Part shown: piece after piece, positions 25,796 to 34,735 of the stretch
Numbering within the stretch: position 1 is the stretch's first letter
Layout of the letters: every line of letters begins with the position of its first letter
IMG/VR virus record: IMGVR_UViG_3300005613_002598
Location: 1 to 56,105 of that record
DNA from: a virus
Direction: 5' to 3' (one strand)
DNA length: 56,105 nucleotides
Translations under genes and position numbers: made by a program
The notes under the pieces: model-generated
Databases searched by the model: none
What the model was told of the DNA's origin: nothing
Seen by the model: only the letters and a program-made list of their open reading frames with translations

Positions 25796-27652
25796 ATGGA
25801 ATTATCAAATAAAATTTTATCAGATATTACGGTGTACATGAAGTACGCCAAGTATATCCCCGAATTGAATAGACGAGAAACGTGGGAGGAATTGGTAGAC
25901 CGAAACAAAGAAATGCACATCAAGAAATATCCAAATTTACGGGATGAAATTGAAAGTGTGTATCAATTGGTGTACGACAAAAAGGTATTGCCTTCAATGC
26001 GTAGTATGCAGTTTGCTGGTAAGGCTATTGAAATTAGTCCAAATAGAGTTTACAATTGCGCTTATTTACCAATCGATGATTGGCGTTCTTTTAGTGAAAT
26101 TATGTTTTTACTCTTAGGGGGTACTGGTGTGGGTTATAGTGTTCAAAAACACCATGTAGAAAAATTACCCGAAATTCGTAAACCAAACGTAAACAGAACG
26201 CGTAGATTTTTAATTGATGATTCCATTCAGGGTTGGGCCGATTCGGTTAAGGTTTTAATTAAGAGTTATTTATATGGTGGTAGTAAAATCAAATTCGATT
26301 TTAGTGATATTCGACCAAAGGGTGCTAGACTTGTTACAAGTGGTGGTAAGGCCCCGGGACCACAACCATTAAAGGAATGTTTAATTAAAGTAGAAGGAAT
26401 TCTTTCAGAAAAACAAGATGGAGAAAAACTAAAACCAATTGAAGTTCATGATATTGTTTGTTATATTGCTGATGCTGTATTGGCGGGTGGAATCCGCAGA
26501 GCCGCACTTATCTCATTATTCTCTGCCGATGATGACGATATGATTTCTTGTAAAAGTGGTCATTGGTGGGAGAAAAACCCACAACGTGGTAGAGCTAACA
26601 ATTCGGCAGTTTTGATGAGACATCGTATAACCAAAAAGTTCTTTATGGATATATGGAAACGTGTTGAACTTTCTGGAGCTGGGGAGCCGGGTATCTACTT
26701 ATCAAATGATAAGGATTGGGCAACTAACCCTTGTTGCGAAATCGCGCTTCGTCCATACCAGTTTTGTAATCTTACAGAGGTAAACGTAAGTAACATTGAA
26801 TCACAGGAAGACCTCAACACTCGTGTTAAGGCAGCCGCATTTATTGGAACTATGCAAGCCGGATACACGGATTTTCACTATCTTAGACCAATATGGCAAC
26901 GTACAACTGAAAAGGACGCTTTGATTGGTGTTAGTATGACAGGTATTGGAAGTGGTGTGGTACTTGGATATGATATGACTGAGGCTGCAAATGTTGTAAA
27001 GGATGAAAATGAAAGAGTGGCAAATCTCATTGGTATCAACCCAGCGGCTAGAACCACTTGTGTGAAACCAGCTGGTACAACTTCATTGACACTTGGTACA
27101 AGTTCTGGAATTCACGCTTGGCACAATGATTACTACATCCGTAGAATTCGTGTAGGTAAGAATGAAGCAATTTACACATATCTTGCAATAAATCACCCAG
27201 AACTTATAGAGGATGAATATTTCCGACCACATGATACGGCAATTATTTCAATTCCTCAGAAAGCTCCTTCTGGTGCCATTCTAAGAACCGAGAGTAGTTT
27301 TGATTTGTTAGAACGTGTTAAAAAAGTTTCTGAAGAATGGATTGTACCGGGTCATAGAAATGGAAATAACACCCATAACGTATCAGCTACCGTATCTATT
27401 AAAGATGGCGATTGGGATGCTGTTGGTGAGTGGATGTGGGATAATAGAAATTCTTATAATGGACTTTCTGTATTAAACTATGATGGTGGTACTTATACTC
27501 AAGCTCCCTTTGAGGATTGTACAAAGGAAGACTATGAAAGATTGATGAAAAGTTTACATGATGTTGACTTGAGTAAAGTAATTGAACTTACAGATGAAAC
27601 TGACCTTAAGGGAGAATTGGCATGCGCTGGTTCAAGTTGTGAAATTGTTTGA
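25796..27652 (+). CDS. nrdJ: Class II (B12-dependent) ribonucleotide reductase
   Basis: The 618-residue protein has the ten-stranded barrel landmarks of monomeric class II reductases. These include CAYLPIDDW (Cys88) and GGTGVGYSVQ, then the radical-site loop NPCCEIALRPYQFCNLTE (Cys313/314, Glu316, Cys324). The C-terminal pair CAGSSC (610-615) can re-reduce the active site. No NrdB partner is found nearby, consistent with adenosylcobalamin use. It makes dNTPs for phage replication and depends on host cobalamin. It is short for the class, though complete from both ends. Confidence 0.88.
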   Translation: MELSNKILSDITVYMKYAKYIPELNRRETWEELVDRNKEMHIKKYPNLRDEIESVYQLVYDKKVLPSMRSMQFAGKAIEISPNRVYNCAYLPIDDWRSFSEIMFLLLGGTGVGYSVQKHHVEKLPEIRKPNVNRTRRFLIDDSIQGWADSVKVLIKSYLYGGSKIKFDFSDIRPKGARLVTSGGKAPGPQPLKECLIKVEGILSEKQDGEKLKPIEVHDIVCYIADAVLAGGIRRAALISLFSADDDDMISCKSGHWWEKNPQRGRANNSAVLMRHRITKKFFMDIWKRVELSGAGEPGIYLSNDKDWATNPCCEIALRPYQFCNLTEVNVSNIESQEDLNTRVKAAAFIGTMQAGYTDFHYLRPIWQRTTEKDALIGVSMTGIGSGVVLGYDMTEAANVVKDENERVANLIGINPAARTTCVKPAGTTSLTLGTSSGIHAWHNDYYIRRIRVGKNEAIYTYLAINHPELIEDEYFRPHDTAIISIPQKAPSGAILRTESSFDLLERVKKVSEEWIVPGHRNGNNTHNVSATVSIKDGDWDAVGEWMWDNRNSYNGLSVLNYDGGTYTQAPFEDCTKEDYERLMKSLHDVDLSKVIELTDETDLKGELACAGSSCEIV

Positions 27653-27664
27653 TGTGAGGTTTTT

Positions 27665-27811
27665 TTGAAATCAAAGGATTACTATATGGACGGTGGTAAG
27701 GTAGTTTTTACCGAACAGTATCATATGAAACGAGGTTACTGTTGTGGTAATGGTTGCCGCCATTGTCCATATAATCCAAAACATAAGAAAGGTTCTACTA
27801 AGATTAAATGA
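27665..27811 (+). CDS. Small Cys-rich DUF5522-like protein
   Basis: Between the RNR and 27819 genes an open frame encodes KDYYMDGGKVVFTEQYHMKR followed by GYCCGNGCRHCPYNPK and a basic tail. This matches the DUF5522 pattern (CCGxGCRHCP) known mainly in Bacteroidota. A TTG at 27665 would include the conserved KDYY start and gives 48 residues; the first ATG (27686) would give 41. Four Cys plus His suggest metal binding. The function is unknown. This is an additional hint to a Bacteroidota host. Confidence 0.75.
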   Translation: MKSKDYYMDGGKVVFTEQYHMKRGYCCGNGCRHCPYNPKHKKGSTKIK

Positions 27812-27818
27812 TTGACCA

Positions 27819-28610
27819 ATGTTGATTAAAGAGATACCGAAGTCTTTAGCAGTACCATTTATACAACAATATCATTATAGTAAGATACTACCAAGATTAA
27901 CAAAGCATTATATTGGTTTTTTTGAAGATGATAAGCTAGTAGGAGTGGTAACGCTTGGTTGGGGTACACAACCCTTACAAACCATTAAAAAGATATTTCC
28001 AAATAAACAATTCACCACTACCGATTATTTTGAAATTGGGAAGATGTGTTTTATCCCTGATAAAAACAATTCTAATTGGGGGTCTTATGCATTATCACAA
28101 CTCATCAAGTGGATAAAGAAAAATTTAGATATAAAATTTCTATATACTCTTGCTGATGGAATCATGGGTAAGTGTGGTTATGTATATCAAGCATCAAATT
28201 TCATTTATATTGGTAAATTTAAAACTGATGTATATCTCGACGAATCTACTGGTGAAAAAATACACCCACGAAGTGCAAAGGAGTTGTGTAAAGAAAATGC
28301 TCAGATACTAGGTAAATCAAAGGTTTTTTGGTTAACTCATGAGTTTTGTGAATACAAAAAAATATCAAGAATTAGAGGATTGATGTTTAGATACATTTAC
28401 CCATTGGATAAATCAAATAGAAAACTTGTTTACAATTTATATGGTAATCTACCATATCCAAAACAAAGTGATTTACTTTTTGAAAAACGAGTTAATCTTG
28501 GTAAATTTGAAGTGGTACCTATGCCAAAATTCAACATGGATGTGTTCAACCACAATTATCAAAAGTATGGAATAAATGAGAAGTCCAAAACATTTTTTAA
28601 TTTTGGATAA
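27819..28610 (+). CDS. Mom-like DNA modification / GNAT-fold protein 1
   Basis: The 263-residue protein shows YHYSK, DKLVGVVTLGWG, FEIGKMCFIPD, GSYALSQLIKWIKKN and YVYQASNFIYIG in the order of phage Mom-like proteins, a GNAT-type fold linked to N6-carbamoylmethyl-type adenine modification in phage Mu. It is a diverged tandem paralogue of the next gene. The next ATG overlaps its TAA (TAATG). Actual activity on DNA is inferred; another acyl-transfer role is possible. Confidence 0.65.
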   Translation: MLIKEIPKSLAVPFIQQYHYSKILPRLTKHYIGFFEDDKLVGVVTLGWGTQPLQTIKKIFPNKQFTTTDYFEIGKMCFIPDKNNSNWGSYALSQLIKWIKKNLDIKFLYTLADGIMGKCGYVYQASNFIYIGKFKTDVYLDESTGEKIHPRSAKELCKENAQILGKSKVFWLTHEFCEYKKISRIRGLMFRYIYPLDKSNRKLVYNLYGNLPYPKQSDLLFEKRVNLGKFEVVPMPKFNMDVFNHNYQKYGINEKSKTFFNFG

Positions 28611-29398
28611 TGCGGGAATGTGGAAAACATTATTGCGATACATCGCGGGTTACAATTCGTGAAATAAAAAAGTCAGTAGCTGAGGATATGGTGGTTAAAT
28701 ACCATTACTCTCATACCTGGACATCGTGTCGTTACGCATTAGGTGTGTTTTATAAAAATGACACGCCCGATGTGTTGGGTAACTTTGAAGAGTTGATAGG
28801 ATGTTTGGTGTATGGGTTTCCAGTTGGTAGATTAACTGTAAAATCAATTACAGATGATTTACAGAATGATGAGTGCTTGGAATTAACCCGAATGTATATC
28901 CACGATGGGTATGGTTCGAACATTGAATCATATTGTATATCACAATCATTCAGATGGTTAAAGGAAAACGCACCAAACATAAAGGTGTTAATTAGCTATG
29001 CAGACCCCGAACAAAAACATGAAGGCAAAGTATACCAAGCAACGAATTGGTTATATCAGAGTGGTGATGATATAAAGTTAGTTCCCAGTTATTGGTTTTC
29101 TTTTACAAATCCTCATAAATGGATACATGAACGAAGTGTAGGTGATAAGTGGGGAACTGTAAGTGTTTCCTCACTTAAAACAATACTTGGTAAAAATGGT
29201 ATATCTGAGTTTTGGACAAGACCTATGGCTAACAAACATAGGTATTTACAGATACTCACAGATAAAAGAGAAAAACGTAAAATTATCGATAAGCTAAAAC
29301 ATCCAACGAAACCATACCCAACAACATCAACAAACTATACTGACTTAATTGAAAGACACGAAACTTACGAGCCAGAAAATCAAGTAAGTTTTTGGTAA
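28610..29398 (+). CDS. Mom-like DNA modification / GNAT-fold protein 2
   Basis: The 262-residue protein has the best Mom-family pattern: KYHYSHTWTSCRYALGVF, LIGCLVYGFPVGR, LELTRMYIHDGYG, SQSFRWLKEN, ISYADPE and GKVYQATNWLYQ. These are typical of proteins annotated as Mom-family adenine modification enzymes in many T4-like phages. An N-terminal Cys/His pair (CGKHYC) is present. It lies beside a paralogue, a ParB-like protein and a glycosyltransferase, suggesting a DNA-modification group that would protect phage DNA from host nucleases. Confidence 0.7.
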   Translation: MRECGKHYCDTSRVTIREIKKSVAEDMVVKYHYSHTWTSCRYALGVFYKNDTPDVLGNFEELIGCLVYGFPVGRLTVKSITDDLQNDECLELTRMYIHDGYGSNIESYCISQSFRWLKENAPNIKVLISYADPEQKHEGKVYQATNWLYQSGDDIKLVPSYWFSFTNPHKWIHERSVGDKWGTVSVSSLKTILGKNGISEFWTRPMANKHRYLQILTDKREKRKIIDKLKHPTKPYPTTSTNYTDLIERHETYEPENQVSFW

Positions 29399-29422
29399 TT
29401 ACAAAATAATTTCTTACATTGT
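29391..29422 (+). promoter_or_regulatory. Candidate host-type promoter before ParB-like gene
   Basis: TTTG (29391-29394), 20 bases, then TACATTGT (29415-29422), a partial match to TTTG-N19/21-TAnnTTTG. The following 60-base leader (to 29481) holds no other recognisable element. Confidence 0.35.
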
Positions 29423-29480
29423 AAAAAACATAGGGGAAGTTAGCATCCTTTTAACTCACAAATTTTAATTTTATTGTAGT

Positions 29481-30380
29481 ATGGAAAAGATTTCGTTTAA
29501 GATTTCGGATTACTCAAGACCACAAATGTATTTTAGAAGTGGTGTAAAAAAAGGGATTATTATGAATATCCCATTGCAACGAATTGTTAAAGCAGACAAA
29601 GAGAATCGTGACTTTAACAAGAATCACTCCAATAATCTTGGAGAGAAAATCAAAAATAGTGGATGGATGGATGCTATTAAGGTGGCTCCTTTCATTAACA
29701 AGGATGGCGTACAATTATTCAAAATCGCAGAATCAAACCATAGAGGTGAGTGGTTGAATAATTCAAATGATCCAGATGAAACTGTACCGTGTGTTGTATT
29801 GTGGTGGATTGATGGTGATGATGAGGAGTCAATGTACAATGCTATTACCGAGTTGAATACTGGTGGTAAAAATCACACGTTGTATGATATGATAGTTCGT
29901 GCTGCTCGTGTTATGAAATCACCAATTTATGTAGAAATGGCTAATAACATCCATCAATACACATCTCGTACAAGTAGTAAGACAAGTTTATCAGTTGGTA
30001 ATTTGGTTGGTATATATGATGGTTATGGTCAGCCAAGTAATCCAAAGGATAGAACTAAAAAAGACCGAACACCAACTAAAACAGGTCAGTTCAGATTGCC
30101 GGATTCGGATAGACCATATGTTGACCATATGTTAAGTGAGTTAGTAAATTTAAAAAGTGTTTTGGGGTCTGAACTACAAAACGATTGGGTTGAGAACTTT
30201 GTGTTTGAGATGCACACCCAAAAGAATAAACTTAAAAATTTTGACCAATGGAAGGTTATGTTTGATTACTTGTGTGAATCAATAAAAGCAACACCTCAAC
30301 AAACTGGCAAATCTCGAGCCCTATTTAACAAGTGGTTTACGGGTCAAATTAGTAGAATGCATAAATTTGCTACACTTTAA
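29481..30380 (+). CDS. ParB/Srx-fold protein
   Basis: The 299-residue protein has a ParB-like N-terminal domain: PLQRIVKADKENRDFNKNHS, NNLGEKIKNSGW (51-62) and KIAESNHRGEWL (81-92). The last motif corresponds to the Box II region of ParB/sulfiredoxin-fold enzymes. The C-terminal half is helical and unassigned. Such proteins in phages are often found with DNA-modification genes. Here the neighbours are two Mom-like genes and a glycosyltransferase. It has its own candidate promoter. A partition role is unlikely in a lytic-type T4-like phage. Confidence 0.7.
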   Translation: MEKISFKISDYSRPQMYFRSGVKKGIIMNIPLQRIVKADKENRDFNKNHSNNLGEKIKNSGWMDAIKVAPFINKDGVQLFKIAESNHRGEWLNNSNDPDETVPCVVLWWIDGDDEESMYNAITELNTGGKNHTLYDMIVRAARVMKSPIYVEMANNIHQYTSRTSSKTSLSVGNLVGIYDGYGQPSNPKDRTKKDRTPTKTGQFRLPDSDRPYVDHMLSELVNLKSVLGSELQNDWVENFVFEMHTQKNKLKNFDQWKVMFDYLCESIKATPQQTGKSRALFNKWFTGQISRMHKFATL

Positions 30381-31513
30381 TGAACTTTTGGGAGTCAATA
30401 GATTATAATAATTCACGGAAGATTTTAGTGATACCAAACATCACCAACTCTTCCAACATTGATAAGGATTCATTCGTTGATGTGATTCATAATCATATCA
30501 AAGCACTTGAACCTTATGGGGACTACTTTTGGAACATCCTAATGCCTACTGGTAAAATCAGTAAAAAATTAAATTTACCAAATGTCAAACAACATCAAAT
30601 TGACATTCCAGGTGATATGATGAACCAAAGGTCGTTCCCCTCTCCCAAACTCATTAATCTACTCAAAGACATTGACTATGATGCAATCTATTCACATTTA
30701 CCAGACTGGCCTCAAGTGGGTAGATATAAGAAATCGATGAATATTAAAATCGTTGGTTATTGCCATTGGTGGGAGATGAAATCGTGTAATGGGCTTGACA
30801 ATAGAGAAGGTAAGGCAAAGTGGATGTGGTTGCCGATTGAGATTCTTGGAGTATCACAAATGGATGTGTGTTATCTCAATACTCAAGACCAAAAGAATAG
30901 AGTGTTAGAAGAAGCACGAGAAACATTCAACGAAGAGTTTGTTAAGAAGTTGGATGATATCCTCAAAGTGTGGAATTTAGGTGTACCTCAAGATAAGATT
31001 GTCGATGGTATCAAAGAATCAAAAGATAATATCATCGTATTCAACCACCGAGCCGCTGCATACAAAGGATATCCAAAATTTATTGAGCTGATGAAAGAAT
31101 ATCGTGAGCAACGAAATGACTTCACGGTGTGGATTCCGCAATTAAAAGGAGACGCTCCATATTCTTGGATTGACAATACAAAAGTACCAAAACACGAATA
31201 TTATCAGCGACTTCAGAATTGCAAGGTAGGCGTGCAGATGAGACAAACTAATTATGGGTGGTCAGTAAGTGGTACCGATTGTATGATGAATGGTACTCCA
31301 ATGCTTTGGCAAGATTCCGACTGTTATCGTGAGATTGACCCAAATGGGATGTTCTTCAAGTACAAAAAAGAATTCTTTGAGTATTTGGATAAGATGTTAG
31401 ATGATACTATATTTAGAAAACGGCAAGAACATAATTCAATTGAACGTGCTAAACAGCTATCTATCAATGAAGGTAGAATGATTGGTGAGTTACATAAAAA
31501 GTTAGTGGGTTAA
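30380..31513 (+). CDS. GT-B glycosyltransferase, possibly acting on DNA
   Basis: The 377-residue protein has a GT-B layout: an N-terminal domain with YCHWWEMKSCNG and a C-terminal domain with FNHRAAAYKGYPKFIELM, WIPQLKGD, GVQMRQTNYGWSVSGTDCMM and NGTPMLW. The TD...NGTP segment is the place of the nucleotide-sugar binding helix. It is located between the ParB-like gene and the DNA polymerase rather than in the sugar block at 43402, so DNA glucosylation (as by T4 AGT/BGT) is a reasonable guess. The donor is unknown. Start and stop overlap neighbours by one base each. Confidence 0.65.
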   Translation: MNFWESIDYNNSRKILVIPNITNSSNIDKDSFVDVIHNHIKALEPYGDYFWNILMPTGKISKKLNLPNVKQHQIDIPGDMMNQRSFPSPKLINLLKDIDYDAIYSHLPDWPQVGRYKKSMNIKIVGYCHWWEMKSCNGLDNREGKAKWMWLPIEILGVSQMDVCYLNTQDQKNRVLEEARETFNEEFVKKLDDILKVWNLGVPQDKIVDGIKESKDNIIVFNHRAAAYKGYPKFIELMKEYREQRNDFTVWIPQLKGDAPYSWIDNTKVPKHEYYQRLQNCKVGVQMRQTNYGWSVSGTDCMMNGTPMLWQDSDCYREIDPNGMFFKYKKEFFEYLDKMLDDTIFRKRQEHNSIERAKQLSINEGRMIGELHKKLVG

Positions 31514-34002
31514 TGTACAAAAACATATTTTTTGATAGACGTGATAAAACAATCCATATATGGGATTGTAAAACTGGTTATAGTAAACATAAGCATAGGA
31601 AATATGCTTATATCAAAGACCCAAATGGTGAGTATGAATCCATTTATGGTGATAAGTTGAAACGTATTGGCTCTTGGGAATATGGTTCTGAAGATAAACT
31701 TTTCGAAAGTGATGTAAATCCAATTACTAGATTTCTGATTGATAACTATGGTGATAGTGATGAAGTGTCAGATGGCCACTGCATCATGACATATGATATT
31801 GAAGTTGAAATGCATAGTGGACTACCAGACCCACTAATAGCTACAAATGAAATAACATCAATTGCATTTCATGATTCAATAACTAACGAATATACAGTTT
31901 TTGTAGTAGGTGAGGATAATGTAGAATACAACCTTGACCGTGCAAATGTGTCCGTTTTTAAAGATGAGGTGAGCTTACTACAAGCATTTATATCCACTTG
32001 GGAAACTATAAACCCAACAATTATCACTGGTTGGAATATTGATAGATTTGATAACAATTATCTTTATAACAGATTAAAAAGAGTATTGGGGGAATCAGAT
32101 GCAAATCGAATGTCCCCAATTGGTATTGTTGAATGGAACCCAACACGTGAAAGATATTTCTTTGCCGGAGTATCTTCACTTGATTATATGTCTTTGTATA
32201 AAAATTACACCTATACAGAACTACCTAATTATCGATTAGATACTGTGGCTAAGCTAACATTGGGTAGAGGTAAAGTTGAATACAATGGAAATTTGGACCA
32301 GTTATTCAGAGATAATTTGGAAAAATTCATTGAGTATAACTTAGTGGATGTTGAATTGATTGTGGAATTTGAACGTAAACTACAATTCATTGAACTGGCT
32401 AGGGCCATTTGCCACACTGGGCATGTAGCTTATGAAGATTTTTTGTTTTCATCTAAATGGTTAGAGGGGGCTGTTCTTACCTTTCTACGTAGAAATAAAA
32501 AGGTATCCATCAATAAACCAAAGCGTACTGAAAGTGGTGGTACTTTTATGGGTGCATATGTTAAACCACCCAAACCAGGGTTACACAAGTGGATTTATGA
32601 CTTGGACTTAACAAGTCTATATCCAAGTATTATTATGAGTATCAACATCAGCCCGGAAACTAAAATTGGAATGATTGAAAACTTTTCAATGGATTCTCAT
32701 ATGAAAGGGCAGATGGAATCTTATAAACTTATTGACACCAATGGTAATGAATATCCAGAACTTGATAGAAATTCATTTAATGATTTTTTATTGGATACAA
32801 AATATTCAATATCATCCAATGGCGTATTATATCGAACCGATAAGATTGGTGTAATTCCTGAAATTTTGGATGTTTGGTTTAAAAAACGAGTTGAGTATAA
32901 GGATTTGATGAAACAGTTTGGAAACGCTGGTGATGATGACAAGTACAAGTTTTACCATCAACGCCAGTTGGTCACCAAAATTATGCTTAATTCAATGTAT
33001 GGTTGTTTGGGACTTGAATCATTTCGTTATTATGATGTCGATAATGCTCTTGGTGTAACAGCAACTGGGCAAACTATCATTAAAACAACGGAGATGATTG
33101 CTAATCAATATTATTCACGGCAAATTGGAACCCCCGATGACTATAATGTTTACAGCGATACTGACTCAATTTATATGAGTACAATACCACTCATTATACA
33201 TAGGAATCCGAATATTGATATAAATAACGATGAACAAATGGTACCTGCAATCTTAGATGTAGCAACCGAAGTTCAAAATCATATCAATAAAACTTATGAT
33301 ACTATGGCAAAACGTATGTTTAATATCAACTCACATAGATTTGATATCAAACAAGAAACCGTGGCCAAAAGTGGTTTCTGGGTGACAAAGAAAAGATATG
33401 CACAATGGATTATCAATGATAATACAGTTCCATGTGATAAGTTGGATGTAAAGGGGTTGGATGTAAAACGTAGTAGTTTTCCTGAGTACTTTAAAGAAGT
33501 TATGAAAACTGTATTGTGGGATATCATGAAAAATGTTGATAAGTCTGATGTTGATGAAAAAATATTGAACTACAAATCAAAAATGGCATCTGAGCCATTA
33601 ATTCGAATTGCTAAAAATTCAGCAGTTAAGGAGTTGAGTAAATATGATATAACAAATACTATTGGTAAATTTAAACCGGCTACTCCAGCACACGTAAAAT
33701 CAGCTATATCATATAATAAACTATTATCTCACTTTGGGTTGGGTTCTAAGTTTGAACCAATTAAGAACGGGGATAAAATAAAATGGCTTTATATAAAGCA
33801 AAATCCATTTGGTATTGAATCAATAGCCATCACCGGATATAACGACCCGCCTCAAATTCTACAATTTATAGAACAATACATTGACTATGATAAAATTTGG
33901 GATGCTGAAATGCAGGGTAAGCTAGAAGATTTTTATCAGGCACTGAATTGGGAGTTTCCTAATGAAAATTTGAAAATTGCATCCAAATTTTTTGGATTTT
34001 AA
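31513..34002 (+). CDS. Family B DNA polymerase (gp43-like)
   Basis: The 829-residue replicative polymerase is intact. Exo I is TYDIEVE (Asp95, Glu97), Exo II is GWNIDRFDNNYL (Asp177) and Exo III is YNLVDVELI (Asp279). Motif A is DLTSLYPS (365-372), motif B is KIMLNSMYG (489-497), motif C is YSDTDSIY (Asp549 and Asp551), and there is a KKRYAQW thumb motif. It has both proofreading and synthesis, and works with the clamp, loader and helicase encoded here. T4 gp43 is 898 residues. Confidence 0.97.
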   Translation: MYKNIFFDRRDKTIHIWDCKTGYSKHKHRKYAYIKDPNGEYESIYGDKLKRIGSWEYGSEDKLFESDVNPITRFLIDNYGDSDEVSDGHCIMTYDIEVEMHSGLPDPLIATNEITSIAFHDSITNEYTVFVVGEDNVEYNLDRANVSVFKDEVSLLQAFISTWETINPTIITGWNIDRFDNNYLYNRLKRVLGESDANRMSPIGIVEWNPTRERYFFAGVSSLDYMSLYKNYTYTELPNYRLDTVAKLTLGRGKVEYNGNLDQLFRDNLEKFIEYNLVDVELIVEFERKLQFIELARAICHTGHVAYEDFLFSSKWLEGAVLTFLRRNKKVSINKPKRTESGGTFMGAYVKPPKPGLHKWIYDLDLTSLYPSIIMSINISPETKIGMIENFSMDSHMKGQMESYKLIDTNGNEYPELDRNSFNDFLLDTKYSISSNGVLYRTDKIGVIPEILDVWFKKRVEYKDLMKQFGNAGDDDKYKFYHQRQLVTKIMLNSMYGCLGLESFRYYDVDNALGVTATGQTIIKTTEMIANQYYSRQIGTPDDYNVYSDTDSIYMSTIPLIIHRNPNIDINNDEQMVPAILDVATEVQNHINKTYDTMAKRMFNINSHRFDIKQETVAKSGFWVTKKRYAQWIINDNTVPCDKLDVKGLDVKRSSFPEYFKEVMKTVLWDIMKNVDKSDVDEKILNYKSKMASEPLIRIAKNSAVKELSKYDITNTIGKFKPATPAHVKSAISYNKLLSHFGLGSKFEPIKNGDKIKWLYIKQNPFGIESIAITGYNDPPQILQFIEQYIDYDKIWDAEMQGKLEDFYQALNWEFPNENLKIASKFFGF

Positions 34003-34022
34003 CTGTAAATACACTATATTTA
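33991..34022 (+). promoter_or_regulatory. Candidate host-type promoter for sliding clamp
   Basis: TTTG (33991-33994), 20 bases, TATATTTA (34015-34022), 18 bases before the clamp ATG. The -33-like element lies inside the polymerase gene's last codons. Confidence 0.45.
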
Positions 34023-34039
34023 ACCAAACTTTAAAATAC

Positions 34040-34735
34040 ATGAAGAAGATATCAATTACTGAATTAATCAAACGTTATAACTTGGCAGGTAATATTGAAT
34101 CTGTCAAAATCAATTCTACTGATGATGGTATGAGTGTTGAATTCATATCGGATGACAAAACTCTTTTGGGTAAAGTATCATCGAATGAATCTAAATTTCC
34201 GAATGGTGAATTTGGCGTGTACACCACTGCTCAGCTAAAATCTCTACTATCCATTCTAAATGATGAAATTGCAGTTACCCACAAAGATGGCTCTATTAGA
34301 TTCAAAGATAATATAACATCTGTTGACTATGTGTTATCTGATTTATCGATAATACCAGATGTTCCTGAGCTGAAGCAAATACCAGAGTTCGAAGCTAATA
34401 TCAAATTAACTGATGATTTCATCAATACATTTATAAAATCTAAATCAGCTCTATCTGATGCCGACACTTTTACATTTTTAAGTAAATCAGGTGTTCATCA
34501 AATCATACTTGGGTATTCAACTCTAAATACAAATCGTGTTACTATTGAAGTAGATGCCGAAGTTTCCAGTGATGTTAATCACATTTCATTTTCATCTTCT
34601 TATTTAAAAGAAATACTTTTAGCAAATCGTGATAGTGAAACGATGAATATGATGATTTCATCTCAGGGGCTTTGTTATTTGGAATTTGTAAATTCTAATT
34701 TTTCCACAAAATACTACATGGTAGAATTGAAATGA
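34040..34735 (+). CDS. Sliding clamp (gp45-like)
   Basis: The 231-residue protein matches the length of T4 gp45 (228) and its position just after the polymerase. Typical stretches are MKKISITELIKRYNLAGNIE, FGVYTTAQLKSLLSIL and a C-terminal beta-rich YYMVELK. The ATG at 34040 is chosen because it follows a promoter-like element; upstream in-frame codons to 33977 would lie inside the polymerase gene. In T4 the clamp also activates late transcription, so it may do so here at the TTGATATTTATA motifs. Confidence 0.85.
   Translation: MKKISITELIKRYNLAGNIESVKINSTDDGMSVEFISDDKTLLGKVSSNESKFPNGEFGVYTTAQLKSLLSILNDEIAVTHKDGSIRFKDNITSVDYVLSDLSIIPDVPELKQIPEFEANIKLTDDFINTFIKSKSALSDADTFTFLSKSGVHQIILGYSTLNTNRVTIEVDAEVSSDVNHISFSSSYLKEILLANRDSETMNMMISSQGLCYLEFVNSNFSTKYYMVELK

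Noticed and set aside
29481-30380. ParB-like gene as a plasmid/prophage partition system
   Set aside because: No ParA, no parS-like repeats, and the neighbours are replication and modification genes of a T4-like phage.
33977-34039. Longer sliding-clamp start
   Set aside because: The extra codons lie in the polymerase gene and upstream of the promoter-like element. T4 clamp length fits the ATG at 34040.
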